64,000 nucleotides of DNA from Lachnospiraceae bacterium (GCA_029063085.1 JAIDOW010000026.1:1-64000); one strand, 5' to 3'; positions 53,840-63,338 are shown, counted from the stretch's first letter. Translations and numbers: made by a program. Notes: generated from the sequence alone by a model not told the origin.

Positions 53840-54133
53840 TGCTTATACCAATTTTTATATATTTTTCCTATAAAACAATATTTTTCCAATTTTTTTTTAT
53901 CAAAGGTTACAAACGATATCCTATCTCTGTTTTTGCAGGTTTTCCCAGATACTTGTGGGAAACCGGATTCCACCGTTCAAAAACCACTATATATTGAAAT
54001 TAATATATTGGGGATATATAGTTTGTGGCCAACCATTCCACCCAGCTGACAAATCTGTCCACTCATTCCCATATATGTCCTTTCGTTCCACACCAGTGCA
54101 CCGACACATTGATAATCAGGCAAAATCTCTTGT
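53840..54133. other. Gap between the two Big_2 genes
   Basis: Apart from the promoter, this gap holds an imperfect hairpin near 53938-53967 (GGTTTTCCCA with TGGGAAACC), possibly the terminator of the larger Big_2 gene, and an AT-rich tract. No open frame was found. Confidence 0.45.
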
Positions 54134-55573
54134 CTATTTGCGTACAGTCGATACCGTGGCATATTTTCTATTCTGCAATTCCTTAATCAGACCATCAGCC
54201 GTAACATCACCTTTTATATAGATAACACCCTGCTCTACCTCTGCATCATACTGTTTATTGCCAACTTTGATTTGAATTCCTTTGGCAGATACGCTAAGAC
54301 TGCTAAATACATAATCATCAATCCTGATCGTATAATCATAGTCCCCCACTGCTGTAAATTTTGCCAGTTCCAATGCTGCAACTGCTTTATAAACATTTGC
54401 ACCATAGGTAACGGTAACCTTACCGTCTTTTGCAGTTTTGTCTTTGATATATTCTAAAAGAGGAACATTGCCAACATATATCTCTTTTCCGTTTTTGTTT
54501 TCTATAACCCCCTTATTACCGTTTACTACAATTAATTTCTTATCACCCGCCTTTGTAACAGCCAGAATCAGTCTGGAAGCATCCATAGCAGCCCGTTCCC
54601 TGTCTCCATCAAAAGATACGGTCACATCTGCTGTTACACCCTTTACAGGAGCAATTGCAGTGTAAAGCTCTGCCACCTGAATTTTAACAGTTGCCGACTT
54701 TTTGGAACCATCCATTGCCCGGACCATAATTTTCGCATTTCCGGGAGCCACCGCTGTCACTTTACCTGTCAGAGCATCAACAACCGCTACCTTATTATTA
54801 GAAGATTTATAAACCACTTTTTGCAAAGTGGCATCAGATGGTTCAGCTGTTGCTGAGATGAAAGCTGTTTCACCCGCTACCAAAACTTTTTTGTCTGAAG
54901 ATGCTTTTAAAGACGTTATTCTTTTCATAATTCTATTTGTTACATATACCGTAAATGATGTTGTCTTTTTGGAACCATCTTTGGCAGTAATCGTAATCTT
55001 TGTTGTACCAGCCTTTTTAGCAGTAATTTTTCCCTTAGAAGTTACGGAAGCAACATTTTTTTTGCTTGATTTATAACTCACTTTCTTATTACTGGCATTT
55101 GATGGTGAAATCTTTGTGCTTATAGTATAGGTTCTTCCCCTGACAAGAGATACCACATTATTATAAGAAGCTAAAGGCCTTAAAACACTTGCACTGATTC
55201 CCCTCACAGTCTGTTTTACAATAATCTTAAGCTTATCTTTCTTTTTTTTATTGGCCTTTGAGGTAACCGTAATCGTAGCCGTCCCTTTTTTCTTAGCTGT
55301 CAGCATACCGGTAGAAGATACACTTACTACCTTTTTATTGCTGGATTTATATTTAACTGCTTTGCTGGCTCCCCCTTTGGCAGTAACCTTTACATTTAAC
55401 TGTACTTTAACATTAGTATTCTTACGGGTAATGACATACCTGCTTTTCTTAGTCGGTGCAATAATCTGAACCCTTGTCACTTTTCCTTTTGCTTCCGCGG
55501 TTAAACCAAATGCAAGTCCTATTATGAAAATCATGATAAAGGTAACTGTCATCTTTTTTACATATTTGTTCAT
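54134..55573 (-). CDS. Secreted Big_2 (Ig-like) domain protein, larger paralogue
   Basis: A 479-aa exported protein with signal peptide (YVKKMTVTFIMIFIIGLAFGLTAEA). Three Big_2 modules follow, each with the YKSSNKKVVSVSSTGMLTAK type of pattern and ending ATITVTS or similar. A C-terminal domain of about 160 residues resembles that of the neighbour (TADVTVSFDGDRERAAMDASRLI; YDYTIRIDDYVF). It is probably a duplication partner of the 364-aa gene. ATG at 55573 with AAGGAG. A TTGAAT-17-CATATA promoter lies upstream on the minus strand. Confidence 0.87.
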   Translation of the reverse strand: MNKYVKKMTVTFIMIFIIGLAFGLTAEAKGKVTRVQIIAPTKKSRYVITRKNTNVKVQLNVKVTAKGGASKAVKYKSSNKKVVSVSSTGMLTAKKKGTATITVTSKANKKKKDKLKIIVKQTVRGISASVLRPLASYNNVVSLVRGRTYTISTKISPSNASNKKVSYKSSKKNVASVTSKGKITAKKAGTTKITITAKDGSKKTTSFTVYVTNRIMKRITSLKASSDKKVLVAGETAFISATAEPSDATLQKVVYKSSNNKVAVVDALTGKVTAVAPGNAKIMVRAMDGSKKSATVKIQVAELYTAIAPVKGVTADVTVSFDGDRERAAMDASRLILAVTKAGDKKLIVVNGNKGVIENKNGKEIYVGNVPLLEYIKDKTAKDGKVTVTYGANVYKAVAALELAKFTAVGDYDYTIRIDDYVFSSLSVSAKGIQIKVGNKQYDAEVEQGVIYIKGDVTADGLIKELQNRKYATVSTVRK

Positions 55574-55699
55574 TTTGATCTTCTCCTTAAAAAATGTCTT
55601 AATGGGAACCGTTTCCATCCCATAAATATATGATCTGCTTTACACTATGATTCAAAATTAAATATAACCTTTTTATATTACCACCTGCTGACATTCATT

Positions 55700-56452
55700 T
55701 TATTTTTTAGCACATAAAATATCCTTCAAAGAAATGTTCACAAAAAAATTTGAAAAAGAATCCCCATACTGCCTGACCCCTTCCAATTCTTCATAATTGC
55801 TGCTGCAAATAGAAACACAATATAACTCTTCCAAAAATAAAGTTGCAAAATAGATATTCTGTATCTGCGAATCTTTTTCTAAATAAGACAGGAAATTTTC
55901 TTTTCTATTAATCCGGAAAGAATCAAACGGAATGCGGAGTCCTTCTCCTAAATATTTTACATAAGCTTCCTTCATCGTCCAGTATTCCAAAAATCTCATA
56001 TCCTGTTCCTGTTCAGTAAGTGCTGATATGATATCTTCATATTCTTTTTTATCAAAACATCTCTTTGCCACAGCCAGCCTGTTCTTTTTCCTTCCCTCTA
56101 TGTCAATCCCTATCACACTATCACTGACTGCAAGCACTACATATTTTCCGGAATGGGATAAATTAAAATGTATCCCGTATTTTTCCATCTGATAATCCCT
56201 CATCCTATTTTTATCCAGTTCCGGTTTTCCAAATTCACCATACTGATAAAAAATCTGCCTCATTGGAATATCCAATGAAACACTCAGGGCATACTGCAAA
56301 AAAGCACCTGATAAAATTTTCTTTTTTATCTGCTCTTCATTTTTTAATCGTTCCACTCCTGCCTGTCGTTCCAGTGGTAAAACCCTATATAAAGCCTGTG
56401 ACTGCTCATAAGAGCAGTCACAGCTAATATCCATATAATAACAACGTAACAT
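55700..56452 (-). CDS. Sfp-type 4'-phosphopantetheinyl transferase
   Basis: A 250-aa enzyme that moves phosphopantetheine from coenzyme A to a carrier-protein serine. The Mg-binding motif IGIDIEGRKKNR and the downstream FLEYWTMKEAYVKYLGEGL are the diagnostic pair; PLERQAGVERLKN and FNLSHSGKYVVLAVS are also family-typical. The Sfp-size class usually serves secondary-metabolite carriers rather than fatty acid ACP. It lies just downstream of an ACP and a BtrH-like gene, whose carrier is the likely substrate. Confidence 0.93.
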   Translation of the reverse strand: MLRCYYMDISCDCSYEQSQALYRVLPLERQAGVERLKNEEQIKKKILSGAFLQYALSVSLDIPMRQIFYQYGEFGKPELDKNRMRDYQMEKYGIHFNLSHSGKYVVLAVSDSVIGIDIEGRKKNRLAVAKRCFDKKEYEDIISALTEQEQDMRFLEYWTMKEAYVKYLGEGLRIPFDSFRINRKENFLSYLEKDSQIQNIYFATLFLEELYCVSICSSNYEELEGVRQYGDSFSNFFVNISLKDILCAKK

Positions 56453-56473
56453 ATCTGCCTCGTCATCGTTCTC

Positions 56474-57520
56474 CTATAATAAATCTACAACTTTGCCAAG
56501 GATTGCTATCTCCTTTTCTTTTGCTTCCTTTAAATAAGCTGTAATCCTTTCACCTGCCTCAATATCTCCGGTAATGGAAATACGAACCAAAAGATTACGG
56601 GCTGTCAACATATTATCAACAACCATGGCATATTCATCTAACATTGTCTGGTCAAACGGTATCACTTCATTTGCCATCAGATATTTGAGGCGGTCCAACA
56701 TCAATACCTTATGGTCATATGCGATATGCAGTGCCCGGATATCATAATCTGGTTCTTCCTTGTGAAGCTGCTTATCTACCCTTCTTTGAAGTGCATCGTA
56801 TACATCTACACCAAAAATAGTATCATCAAAACGGTTACGCATCATCCTGAAATGATCCTTTGTATCCTCGCTATTCAGATACTCCGTTAAGGTTCTCTTG
56901 ATCAGAACTCTATCCAGATCATAATATTTGTTTTCATTATTCTTCTGAATCACATAAAGTCCCCGGGTTCCCTTATAATCATCCTTAAACACATGGTCTT
57001 CACCGGCTGAAAGGGCATCAAATCCTCTCTTCACCGCTTCAAAAGAAACTGTCGAATATGAATATTTGTCCTTAAATGTAAAGTCACCGACATAGAATAT
57101 TTCCTCTTCCATGTTATATCCATAGATAAACAACTCATGAGAAAACTTATAATCTACGCTGACATCACATAACATTCTCGCTTCATCAAAAGCACCATAA
57201 ACATAGCCACCAAGATCTATGGTTTTTACGATAAAATCAATCACATCACCACAGTAACTCTCAATCTGCGGTTTTGTAAGCAGAGAAAAGATTAGATACG
57301 GACATTCTTTCATTGCACTGCTTCCCGGCATCATGTCACATAATAAGATCTCATCACCGGTTGTATATTCTTCAATATTATAGCAGCGCAGCTGTATGTA
57401 ATTACTATAAATCCACTTTTTTGCATTCTCATCTTCACCTAAAATTGAAAATAAAGTTGCATGCCACTGCCATGATGTAATAGCAGGATATTTTACAGGT
57501 AATACTACTTTGTTTGCCAT
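56474..57520 (-). CDS. BtrH-like protein, possible ACP-dependent acyltransferase
   Basis: A 348-aa soluble protein. The stretch VYGAFDEARMLCDVSVDYKFSHELFIYGYNMEEEIFYVGDF, followed by KYSYSTVSFEAVKRGFDAL, resembles the N-terminal domain of butirosin protein BtrH and its relatives, which transfer acyl groups from carrier proteins. The C-terminal 130 residues are helical. Adjacent ACP and phosphopantetheinyl transferase genes fit this idea. I am only moderately sure of the family. ATG at 57520 with AAGGAGGAG. Confidence 0.5.
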   Translation of the reverse strand: MANKVVLPVKYPAITSWQWHATLFSILGEDENAKKWIYSNYIQLRCYNIEEYTTGDEILLCDMMPGSSAMKECPYLIFSLLTKPQIESYCGDVIDFIVKTIDLGGYVYGAFDEARMLCDVSVDYKFSHELFIYGYNMEEEIFYVGDFTFKDKYSYSTVSFEAVKRGFDALSAGEDHVFKDDYKGTRGLYVIQKNNENKYYDLDRVLIKRTLTEYLNSEDTKDHFRMMRNRFDDTIFGVDVYDALQRRVDKQLHKEEPDYDIRALHIAYDHKVLMLDRLKYLMANEVIPFDQTMLDEYAMVVDNMLTARNLLVRISITGDIEAGERITAYLKEAKEKEIAILGKVVDLL

Positions 57521-57539
57521 AACACTTACTCCTCCTTCA

Positions 57540-57791
57540 TTATTGTAATTTACTCTCAATGATATCAACCATGTCATCAAAGCTTTCATACTTATTAAGT
57601 GCTAATTCCCTGTCATCAAATTTAACCTGAAATGTCTCCTCTGCATCTACGATCATCTTAATAAGAGAAACAGAATCCACACCATACTCATCCGCAAAAG
57701 AGGCTTTCATATCAACCTTATCAACCTCCACATCCGGCATCTCTTCTCCGATAATCTCTAACAGTTTTTCTTTGATTTCCTTCTTTTCCAT
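57540..57791 (-). CDS. Acyl carrier protein
   Basis: An 83-aa carrier protein. The phosphopantetheine serine lies in GVDSVSLI (about residue 40), followed by VDAEETFQVKFDD, the usual second helix. The N-terminus is more acidic and the DSV.L motif differs from the DSL.. of housekeeping AcpP, so this is probably a specialised carrier. GGGAGGTTACCGG precedes the ATG. First gene of an ACP, BtrH-like, PPTase operon. Confidence 0.9.
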   Translation of the reverse strand: MEKKEIKEKLLEIIGEEMPDVEVDKVDMKASFADEYGVDSVSLIKMIVDAEETFQVKFDDRELALNKYESFDDMVDIIESKLQ

Positions 57792-57880
57792 ATTCCGGTA
57801 ACCTCCCTAATAAATTGTACGACTGCACATCCAGTCCCAATGTTCTTAAAACTTAACACCAAAACATCAAACATATGTCT

Positions 57881-57909
57881 ATTTTAATACGAATATCCAT
57901 AATGTTCAA
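57881..57909 (-). promoter_or_regulatory. Promoter of ACP operon
   Basis: On the minus strand TTGAAC (57904-57909) and TAAAAT (57881-57886) are 17 bases apart. It lies 90 bases before the ACP ATG, in the 200-base gap to the antiporter-like gene. Confidence 0.6.
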
Positions 57910-57991
57910 TAAAAATATTGAATTTTTTATACATTATCTTCTTATATTTCCTTCTATAATAATATATGTAAGAAATTGTACAATAGGATAT

Positions 57992-59689
57992 TTATGATTC
58001 AGATCTGTTTTCCTGCAATTCTTTATTCTTTTTATTTTTTACTGCACGGAGTAAAATCCCATGAACCAGATTAACATACAACAGAATACATAATATAACT
58101 GCTATTCCAAATCCTACCCATACATTACCCGTAAAATACGAAATCGCCTGTGTCATTCTTTTCCCATGACAAAAATTCACAAATATATCTTCCAGTTTAT
58201 CTACCGTTATACCTGGAAGAACACCGACAGCAATCTGTATGATACCAATAAACAACAGCAAAATCTCACCGCCTCGATACGGGGTTTTACTGTCTTCTAT
58301 ATCTTCCGATTCCGGCTGCAATTCCTCCTCTGTTGTAAGAATCCTCATAGTCTCCTCTCTCCGGCTCACAAACAGTTTCATAAAAACACGGGTCACAGCC
58401 GTCATTAAAAATGCCCACAAAATAATATAAACTGTTATCAGCCATTTCCATCCCACTTTTTCAAAAATAGTCTTAAAAAGCATGGAATGTGCTAAAAATC
58501 CGGCTGTCCCGGGAACCCCTCCGAGGCTGGCACAAGCTAAAAAGCTTACCACTGCCAATAATCTGTTTCCCTTTCCTGAAGCGATCAACCCTTTGATCTC
58601 GTATGTCTTTATTTTGCGCACCTGCTCTAAAGCCACCATGTACAGAACCAGCATAGATAATGCCGATACCAGCATCATATACACCTCACTTCTGATAGCA
58701 TATGCATTCGAATTACCACATAATGAAATTAGCCCTGTACCAAGAATACTAAATCCATTTACCGCTACATTCAGACCCATTAATATCTTGCGGATATCCG
58801 TAGACGTAAGCGTAAGAATCAGTCCCCATGCAGCGCTAAGAAGCCCTCCGGTTAATAAAACTCTGCCGTAAAACGCACTTTCAACAAACAAATCAGATGC
58901 AAGCACTAACATTCCATATATTCCTAATCTGGAAACAATTCCAGCAAGTACTGTGGATACTTCAATCAAACCATAAGAACATCCCCTTGTTATCTGAAAC
59001 TGTACCGGAAACATACCAGAAAAAACTGCAAACCCGGCAAATACAAGCATCCCACCTAAAAGGATTTGACTGTTTCCACCTTTTGACATGATCGTGTTGT
59101 ACATACCATCGTAGCTTACGCTTCCTAAATATCCGAATACAATTACAACACCAGTTAAAATCACTGTAATTGCAGCAACCAGAAAACTTATATATATACC
59201 TGCATTTTTTAATGCCTGCTTATCCTGCCTGTGCATGATCAAAGGATAAGCGAGAAGAAATGCCCCCACAGCAAACATAAAGAAATTAAACAGGTTATTT
59301 GCCATAAATGCCCCTAAAACCATACTGTGCATACACAAAAACAACAAGTAAAACCGGTTGCTTCCCTCTTCACTCTTCATGGACTCCTTCATAAACTGTG
59401 TAGTTACACCAAAAACAATTGTCGTAACTATGCTAAGCAGAATCTGCATCATACCTATGGTAAGCGAAAATCCCAGCCCCAAAAAATCATTTAATACCAA
59501 TGATATGGAAACATTTTTCTTAATGATCACAAAACCCAGATATCCAAGCATTACCAGTTCCACAATCATAACAATATCAATCCAGTCATTGCGTGTTTCC
59601 TTATTTTTCTTTCCTAAACAAAAACCAATGATCCCGCTTATGGCAGGAAACAATAATACTAATAATATTCCGTAATTATTCTCCATCAT
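57992..59689 (-). CDS. Divergent proton-antiporter-like membrane protein (NuoM/MrpD type)
   Basis: A 565-aa protein with about 14 transmembrane helices and the fold of complex I antiporter subunits. The region GMFPVQFQITRGCSYGLIEVSTVLAGIVSRLGIYGML aligns with the usual WLPDAH...AP..VSALLAG..VK.G.Y motif. By eye, the conserved glutamate of helix 5 (here near FMFAVGAFLLAYP) and the lysine of helix 7 (FAVFSGMFP) are absent and the helix 8 lysine reads Arg, so normal proton pumping is doubtful. Start ATG at 59689 (GTG at 59695 is an alternative). It follows the 217-aa partner by a few bases. Confidence 0.78.
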   Translation of the reverse strand: MMENNYGILLVLLFPAISGIIGFCLGKKNKETRNDWIDIVMIVELVMLGYLGFVIIKKNVSISLVLNDFLGLGFSLTIGMMQILLSIVTTIVFGVTTQFMKESMKSEEGSNRFYLLFLCMHSMVLGAFMANNLFNFFMFAVGAFLLAYPLIMHRQDKQALKNAGIYISFLVAAITVILTGVVIVFGYLGSVSYDGMYNTIMSKGGNSQILLGGMLVFAGFAVFSGMFPVQFQITRGCSYGLIEVSTVLAGIVSRLGIYGMLVLASDLFVESAFYGRVLLTGGLLSAAWGLILTLTSTDIRKILMGLNVAVNGFSILGTGLISLCGNSNAYAIRSEVYMMLVSALSMLVLYMVALEQVRKIKTYEIKGLIASGKGNRLLAVVSFLACASLGGVPGTAGFLAHSMLFKTIFEKVGWKWLITVYIILWAFLMTAVTRVFMKLFVSRREETMRILTTEEELQPESEDIEDSKTPYRGGEILLLFIGIIQIAVGVLPGITVDKLEDIFVNFCHGKRMTQAISYFTGNVWVGFGIAVILCILLYVNLVHGILLRAVKNKKNKELQENRSES

Positions 59690-59698
59690 CCTCACCGC

Positions 59699-60352
59699 CT
59701 AACCAAAAATCTTTTCCATCAATGTCCCAGCTGCTGTCATAACCGGCTTTTGATAAATGGAAAGTGCCACCAATAAAAATGTCATTAAAAAATGTATGAT
59801 CATCATTCCTTTTCCGGGCATCATTATGGATTCCCGTCTTTCACTGTCTGCCTCCGGAAAATATGCTTTTTTCAACACAGGAAAAAGCAATACTGCCGGC
59901 ACGGCAATACCTGCAATATTTCCGATCATTCCTATATAAGTAAAGGCGCCGAAACCGCCTGCAAGTAATCCAATCTCAGAATACAAAATACCTGTAAAAG
60001 TTCCTGTAGCAGGCATGCCGATCACAATCATGGAATAAACAGCTGCCATCAGGAACATATATGGCATCTTCCTCCCGATTCCGCTGATATCTTCTGCATA
60101 TATAATTCCATTTTTTTTACAGACATTTCGGAATAATAAAACCAAAAACAGAAGGCTTATCAGACGAAACAGCATCTGGAAGATTCCCCCTATCAGACCA
60201 TATGCATTTAGCTCCACAAAAGACAACACTGTCATACCAATAGCGGAAATGCATAAAAAAAACATTTTTCCTCCCAGTGTTTTTGATCTGATACCAAATA
60301 ATCCCACCAAAACAAATATTGCAGAGATTGTAATTAATATTTTGCTTATCAT
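59699..60352 (-). CDS. Short antiporter-like membrane protein
   Basis: A 217-aa protein with six predicted helices. The part PYMFLMAAVYSMIVIGMPATGTFTGILYSEIGLL resembles the C-terminal half of NuoL/M-like antiporters (..L.L.G.P..GF...). It is much too short for a full antiporter, so it may be a split or reduced partner of the 565-aa protein encoded next. AAGGAGGCACAT precedes the ATG. Confidence 0.65.
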   Translation of the reverse strand: MISKILITISAIFVLVGLFGIRSKTLGGKMFFLCISAIGMTVLSFVELNAYGLIGGIFQMLFRLISLLFLVLLFRNVCKKNGIIYAEDISGIGRKMPYMFLMAAVYSMIVIGMPATGTFTGILYSEIGLLAGGFGAFTYIGMIGNIAGIAVPAVLLFPVLKKAYFPEADSERRESIMMPGKGMMIIHFLMTFLLVALSIYQKPVMTAAGTLMEKIFG

Positions 60353-60380
60353 ATGTGCCTCCTTATTTTGCGCTAATAAA

Positions 60381-61289
60381 TTATAATAACCTGCGTTTTT
60401 TAAACGCTATGATACAAAATGAAACGATAACAACCGAAAATATGATCACACCCAGATATCCATATCTCCATTGCAATTCCGGCATATTGGTAAAATTCAT
60501 GCCATACCAGCCTGCAATCAGTGTAAGCGGCAAAAAAATAGTCGTTATTACTGTAAGCAGTTTCATAGTGTTGTTCAAATTATAGTCCAGCATTGCATCG
60601 TGCGTTTCCCGCAGTTGTACCGTATATTCTTTTAAATGTTTTACATTTTCACTTAATCTGATGGTCCGCTCTTTAAAGATTGCAAACCTCTTTACATTTT
60701 CCTCTGGAAACATGTCATTTTCATTATCCTGAAGAACCTCTCCCACATCAATCAGCTGTTCATAGTAATTCCTGATATACATAAGTTCTTTTTTAATGGA
60801 TAATATCTCATTAATAAAAGCCGGATCAACATGTTCTTTTAAAATTCTTGTTTCCAGAACACTCATGTGAAACTCCATATTTTCTAGAAATCTTCTGTCA
60901 TCCAGAATCAGCTGTTCCAGAAAATGATACAAAAACTTTTCCGGAACCGTCTGTTTCAGCCCCTGCCCTTCAGTTTCATAACGGTTTACTACCTGTTCAA
61001 ACAATCTTCTGGTACTTCCATCCTCGTCTTTTACATCCACAACCAGACATAAATCCTGTCGAATATATAGCGCCAGCCTGTCTTTTTCTCCAAACACATC
61101 CAGCATATTGATTAAATCCAGTACTAAAAATACCAGATCATTTTTGACATAGGTATCACTGCGAAAATTATAAAGGTTACTTCCACATTCCTCCACTGTC
61201 TGGACCGGAAAACCATACATAACATAATCATCCTGTAATTCCTGAAATGTAATCAGTCCCACTCTTCCCCGCTTCAGTTCATAAAACAT
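60381..61289 (-). CDS. corA: CorA-family divalent metal ion channel
   Basis: A 302-aa magnesium (or cobalt/nickel) channel. A long helical cytoplasmic domain precedes two C-terminal transmembrane helices; the signature YGMNF follows the first (LLTVITTIFLPLTLIAGWYGMNF), and the last helix ends KKRRLL. The length is typical. ATG at 61289 with GGAAGGG; a longer in-frame reading to 61364 crosses a terminator and was rejected. Confidence 0.93.
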   Translation of the reverse strand: MFYELKRGRVGLITFQELQDDYVMYGFPVQTVEECGSNLYNFRSDTYVKNDLVFLVLDLINMLDVFGEKDRLALYIRQDLCLVVDVKDEDGSTRRLFEQVVNRYETEGQGLKQTVPEKFLYHFLEQLILDDRRFLENMEFHMSVLETRILKEHVDPAFINEILSIKKELMYIRNYYEQLIDVGEVLQDNENDMFPEENVKRFAIFKERTIRLSENVKHLKEYTVQLRETHDAMLDYNLNNTMKLLTVITTIFLPLTLIAGWYGMNFTNMPELQWRYGYLGVIIFSVVIVSFCIIAFKKRRLL

Positions 61290-61331
61290 AATATCCCTTC
61301 CTTTTTTACTATGTATTATGTCCCAATTCAG

Positions 61332-61376
61332 AAAAATAACCATGATGATATGCAAAATCACCATGGTTATTTTACC
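61332..61376 (-). terminator. Terminator of DUF1002 gene
   Basis: AAAATAACCATGATGAT (61333-61349) pairs with ATCACCATGGTTATTTT (61358-61374) with one mismatch, giving U's at the minus-strand end. It separates the DUF1002 gene from corA. Confidence 0.8.
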
Positions 61377-61427
61377 ACTATCTGTAAAAATTACAATCTA
61401 TTTCACACAATATTCAATAGTATTCCT

Positions 61428-62333
61428 CTAATTGAATAAATCGTTAAAAAATTTCTGTATCGCATCAATTATCTTCTGGAAAAAATTCTTTGCCTGCTCT
61501 TTATCGATTCCCATATCTTCCAGCTTGTTAAATAAGTCCTTTGCCTGTTTCTTCATACTGTCAATATCCAAATCCAGATTACTGATCTTCTTCATAAGGG
61601 AAATGATAGTCTGCTTTTCCTCATCGGTAATGGAAATTCCCAGCTGACTGGCTCCTTCATCAATAGCTTCACTGATTGCTTCCTCATTATCAAGACCACC
61701 TTCCACTACTTTAGCCTTAACAAATGCTATCAGCTGTTCTACATCTTCTGAGTTCATATCTTCTGCCATGCGGCTTGTAACAACCAGCTCATTAACTGCG
61801 GTATCCATACTCTCTGCCGAAATTTTCTCTCCCGTCAGCTCCGCATATGCTTTCATCGCACCTACCAAAGCAGCTGTTCCCGTAATTTCAAACGGTCCTG
61901 CAACAATCACATCAGCATTTTCAATCCCCGCAGTAATCAATGCATTGGTATACATACCAGAAGTACAATATGATATATTCTTTGTCTGTACATCAATTCC
62001 ATCTCCGTCTTCACCAACCACTACAATAACGGAAGAAAGTGCTCTTGACCCGATTACACTGGAATCCAGATAATCTCCAAGATATTTTTTTTCATCATCA
62101 TTGGTAATCTCACCAACCGTAAATCCGTCCAGGTCTTCTTCCGTAATTCCCAGTAAACCCATAACCGTAGACTTCTCATCACCACTTAAATCTGCACCAA
62201 ATGATACATACACATCATCCGGATTTGCATCTGCCACTGCATCTGCCTTTGCTGTAATCCCTGCTGCGGGCAGCGTAAATATCATTGCCGCTGCAAGTAC
62301 TGCTGCTGTTAATCTCTTATATAACTTTCTCAT
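61428..62333 (-). CDS. DUF1002 exported protein
   Basis: A 301-aa exported protein. Signal peptide KRLTAAVLAAAMIFTLPAAGITAKA, then the DUF1002 core: DDVYVSFGADLSGDEKSTVMGLLG, SSVIVVVGEDGDGIDV, TKNISYCTSGMYTNALITAGIENADVIVAGPFEITGTAALVGAMKAY. A helical C-terminus (KKQAKDLFNKLEDMGIDKEQAKNFFQKI) follows. Common in Firmicutes; function unknown. ATG at 62333 with GGAGGATATG. Confidence 0.92.
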   Translation of the reverse strand: MRKLYKRLTAAVLAAAMIFTLPAAGITAKADAVADANPDDVYVSFGADLSGDEKSTVMGLLGITEEDLDGFTVGEITNDDEKKYLGDYLDSSVIGSRALSSVIVVVGEDGDGIDVQTKNISYCTSGMYTNALITAGIENADVIVAGPFEITGTAALVGAMKAYAELTGEKISAESMDTAVNELVVTSRMAEDMNSEDVEQLIAFVKAKVVEGGLDNEEAISEAIDEGASQLGISITDEEKQTIISLMKKISNLDLDIDSMKKQAKDLFNKLEDMGIDKEQAKNFFQKIIDAIQKFFNDLFN

Positions 62334-62349
62334 ATCATATCCTCCATTT

Positions 62350-62450
62350 GTTGTAACCAATTTTGCTTCGCAAGCTTCATTTGTTGCGACAGTCATCGTG
62401 TGTGCAAACGCCCACGTCTGGCTCATTATTTGCACAAATTGACCGCCTGT
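62350..62450. repeat. Dispersed intergenic repeat, variant 3 (in 5' UTR)
   Basis: TTGTAACCAATTTTGCTTCG, continuing to TTTGCACAAATTGACCGCCTG. Related to 25942-26046, 38632-38720 and, at its ends, to the ribosomal-operon repeats. It lies between the DUF1002 promoter and its ATG, so it is part of the leader mRNA. Confidence 0.65.
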
Positions 62451-62461
62451 TTGCGTCTATC

Positions 62462-62490
62462 ATCATAACATTGCACCTATTATTCGTCAA
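62462..62490 (-). promoter_or_regulatory. Sigma-A promoter of DUF1002 gene
   Basis: On the minus strand TTGACG (62485-62490) and TATGAT (62462-62467) are separated by 17 bases. The leader of about 120 bases to the ATG contains the repeat. Confidence 0.75.
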
Positions 62491-62570
62491 TAAAAGAAAC
62501 CCTTAAAATATTCTTTCAATATTATTACATATGTTAATTTTGTCTGATATATTTGTTACAATGATATCAT

Positions 62571-63338
62571 TTAATCATTTCGTCTTGCACCACCCAAAAA
62601 GCGAGTCACATAATAAAGAATCTGCATAACAGATGTGATCAATGCCGCTACATATGTCATAGCTGCTGCGCTCAGCACCTTTTTCGCCCCTTTATAATCC
62701 CTCTCAGCAAACATTCCACTATCCCGGATAATTGAAAGTGCCCTGGAAGATGCATCAAATTCCACCGGCAATGTAACCAGCTGAAAAACCGCAACTAATG
62801 AAAACAATAATATTCCAAAGAAAACAAGGCTTAATCCGAATTTGTTACCTGCAAACAAACAACCCACTACGATTAAAATCGGTCCTATGCTTGATCCCAG
62901 ATTACAAACTGGTACAATTGCATTTCGAATACGAATCGGTGCATACTCTTCCGCATCCTGTATCGCATGCCCCGCTTCATGAGCGGCAACACCCACCGCA
63001 CCAATGGAAGTGGAATCATGTACGGAAGAAGACAGACGCAGCACACCGTCTCTTGGATCATAATGATCGGTCAGACTACCTGACACATGTTCAATCCTGA
63101 TATGGCTTAAGCCGTTTTTATCCAGTATCATCCTTGCCGCCTGTGCACCGGTTATATTTCTGGAATTACTAATCTTGTTATACTTGTTAAATGTATATTT
63201 TACCTTCGCCTGTGCCCATAATCCGAGAAGCAGTGCCGGCAGCATAAAAACAAGATAAGATAAATATCCATAGCCATAACCGTAACCATAACCGCCATAA
63301 TATACGCCCATCACCAGGTTATCCAGTAAATCTGTCAT
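62571..63338 (-). CDS. YugP-type zinc metallopeptidase
   Basis: A 255-aa membrane metallopeptidase of the YugP family. It has a GY-rich N-terminus, a first membrane helix (LVFMLPALLLGLWAQAKV), the zinc motif HEAGHAIQDAE, two middle helices and a C-terminal helix. LPVEFDASSRAL is the second conserved block of the family. ATG at 63338 with AAGGAG. It probably acts in membrane protein quality control, but the substrate is unknown. Confidence 0.9.
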   Translation of the reverse strand: MTDLLDNLVMGVYYGGYGYGYGYGYLSYLVFMLPALLLGLWAQAKVKYTFNKYNKISNSRNITGAQAARMILDKNGLSHIRIEHVSGSLTDHYDPRDGVLRLSSSVHDSTSIGAVGVAAHEAGHAIQDAEEYAPIRIRNAIVPVCNLGSSIGPILIVVGCLFAGNKFGLSLVFFGILLFSLVAVFQLVTLPVEFDASSRALSIIRDSGMFAERDYKGAKKVLSAAAMTYVAALITSVMQILYYVTRFLGGARRND

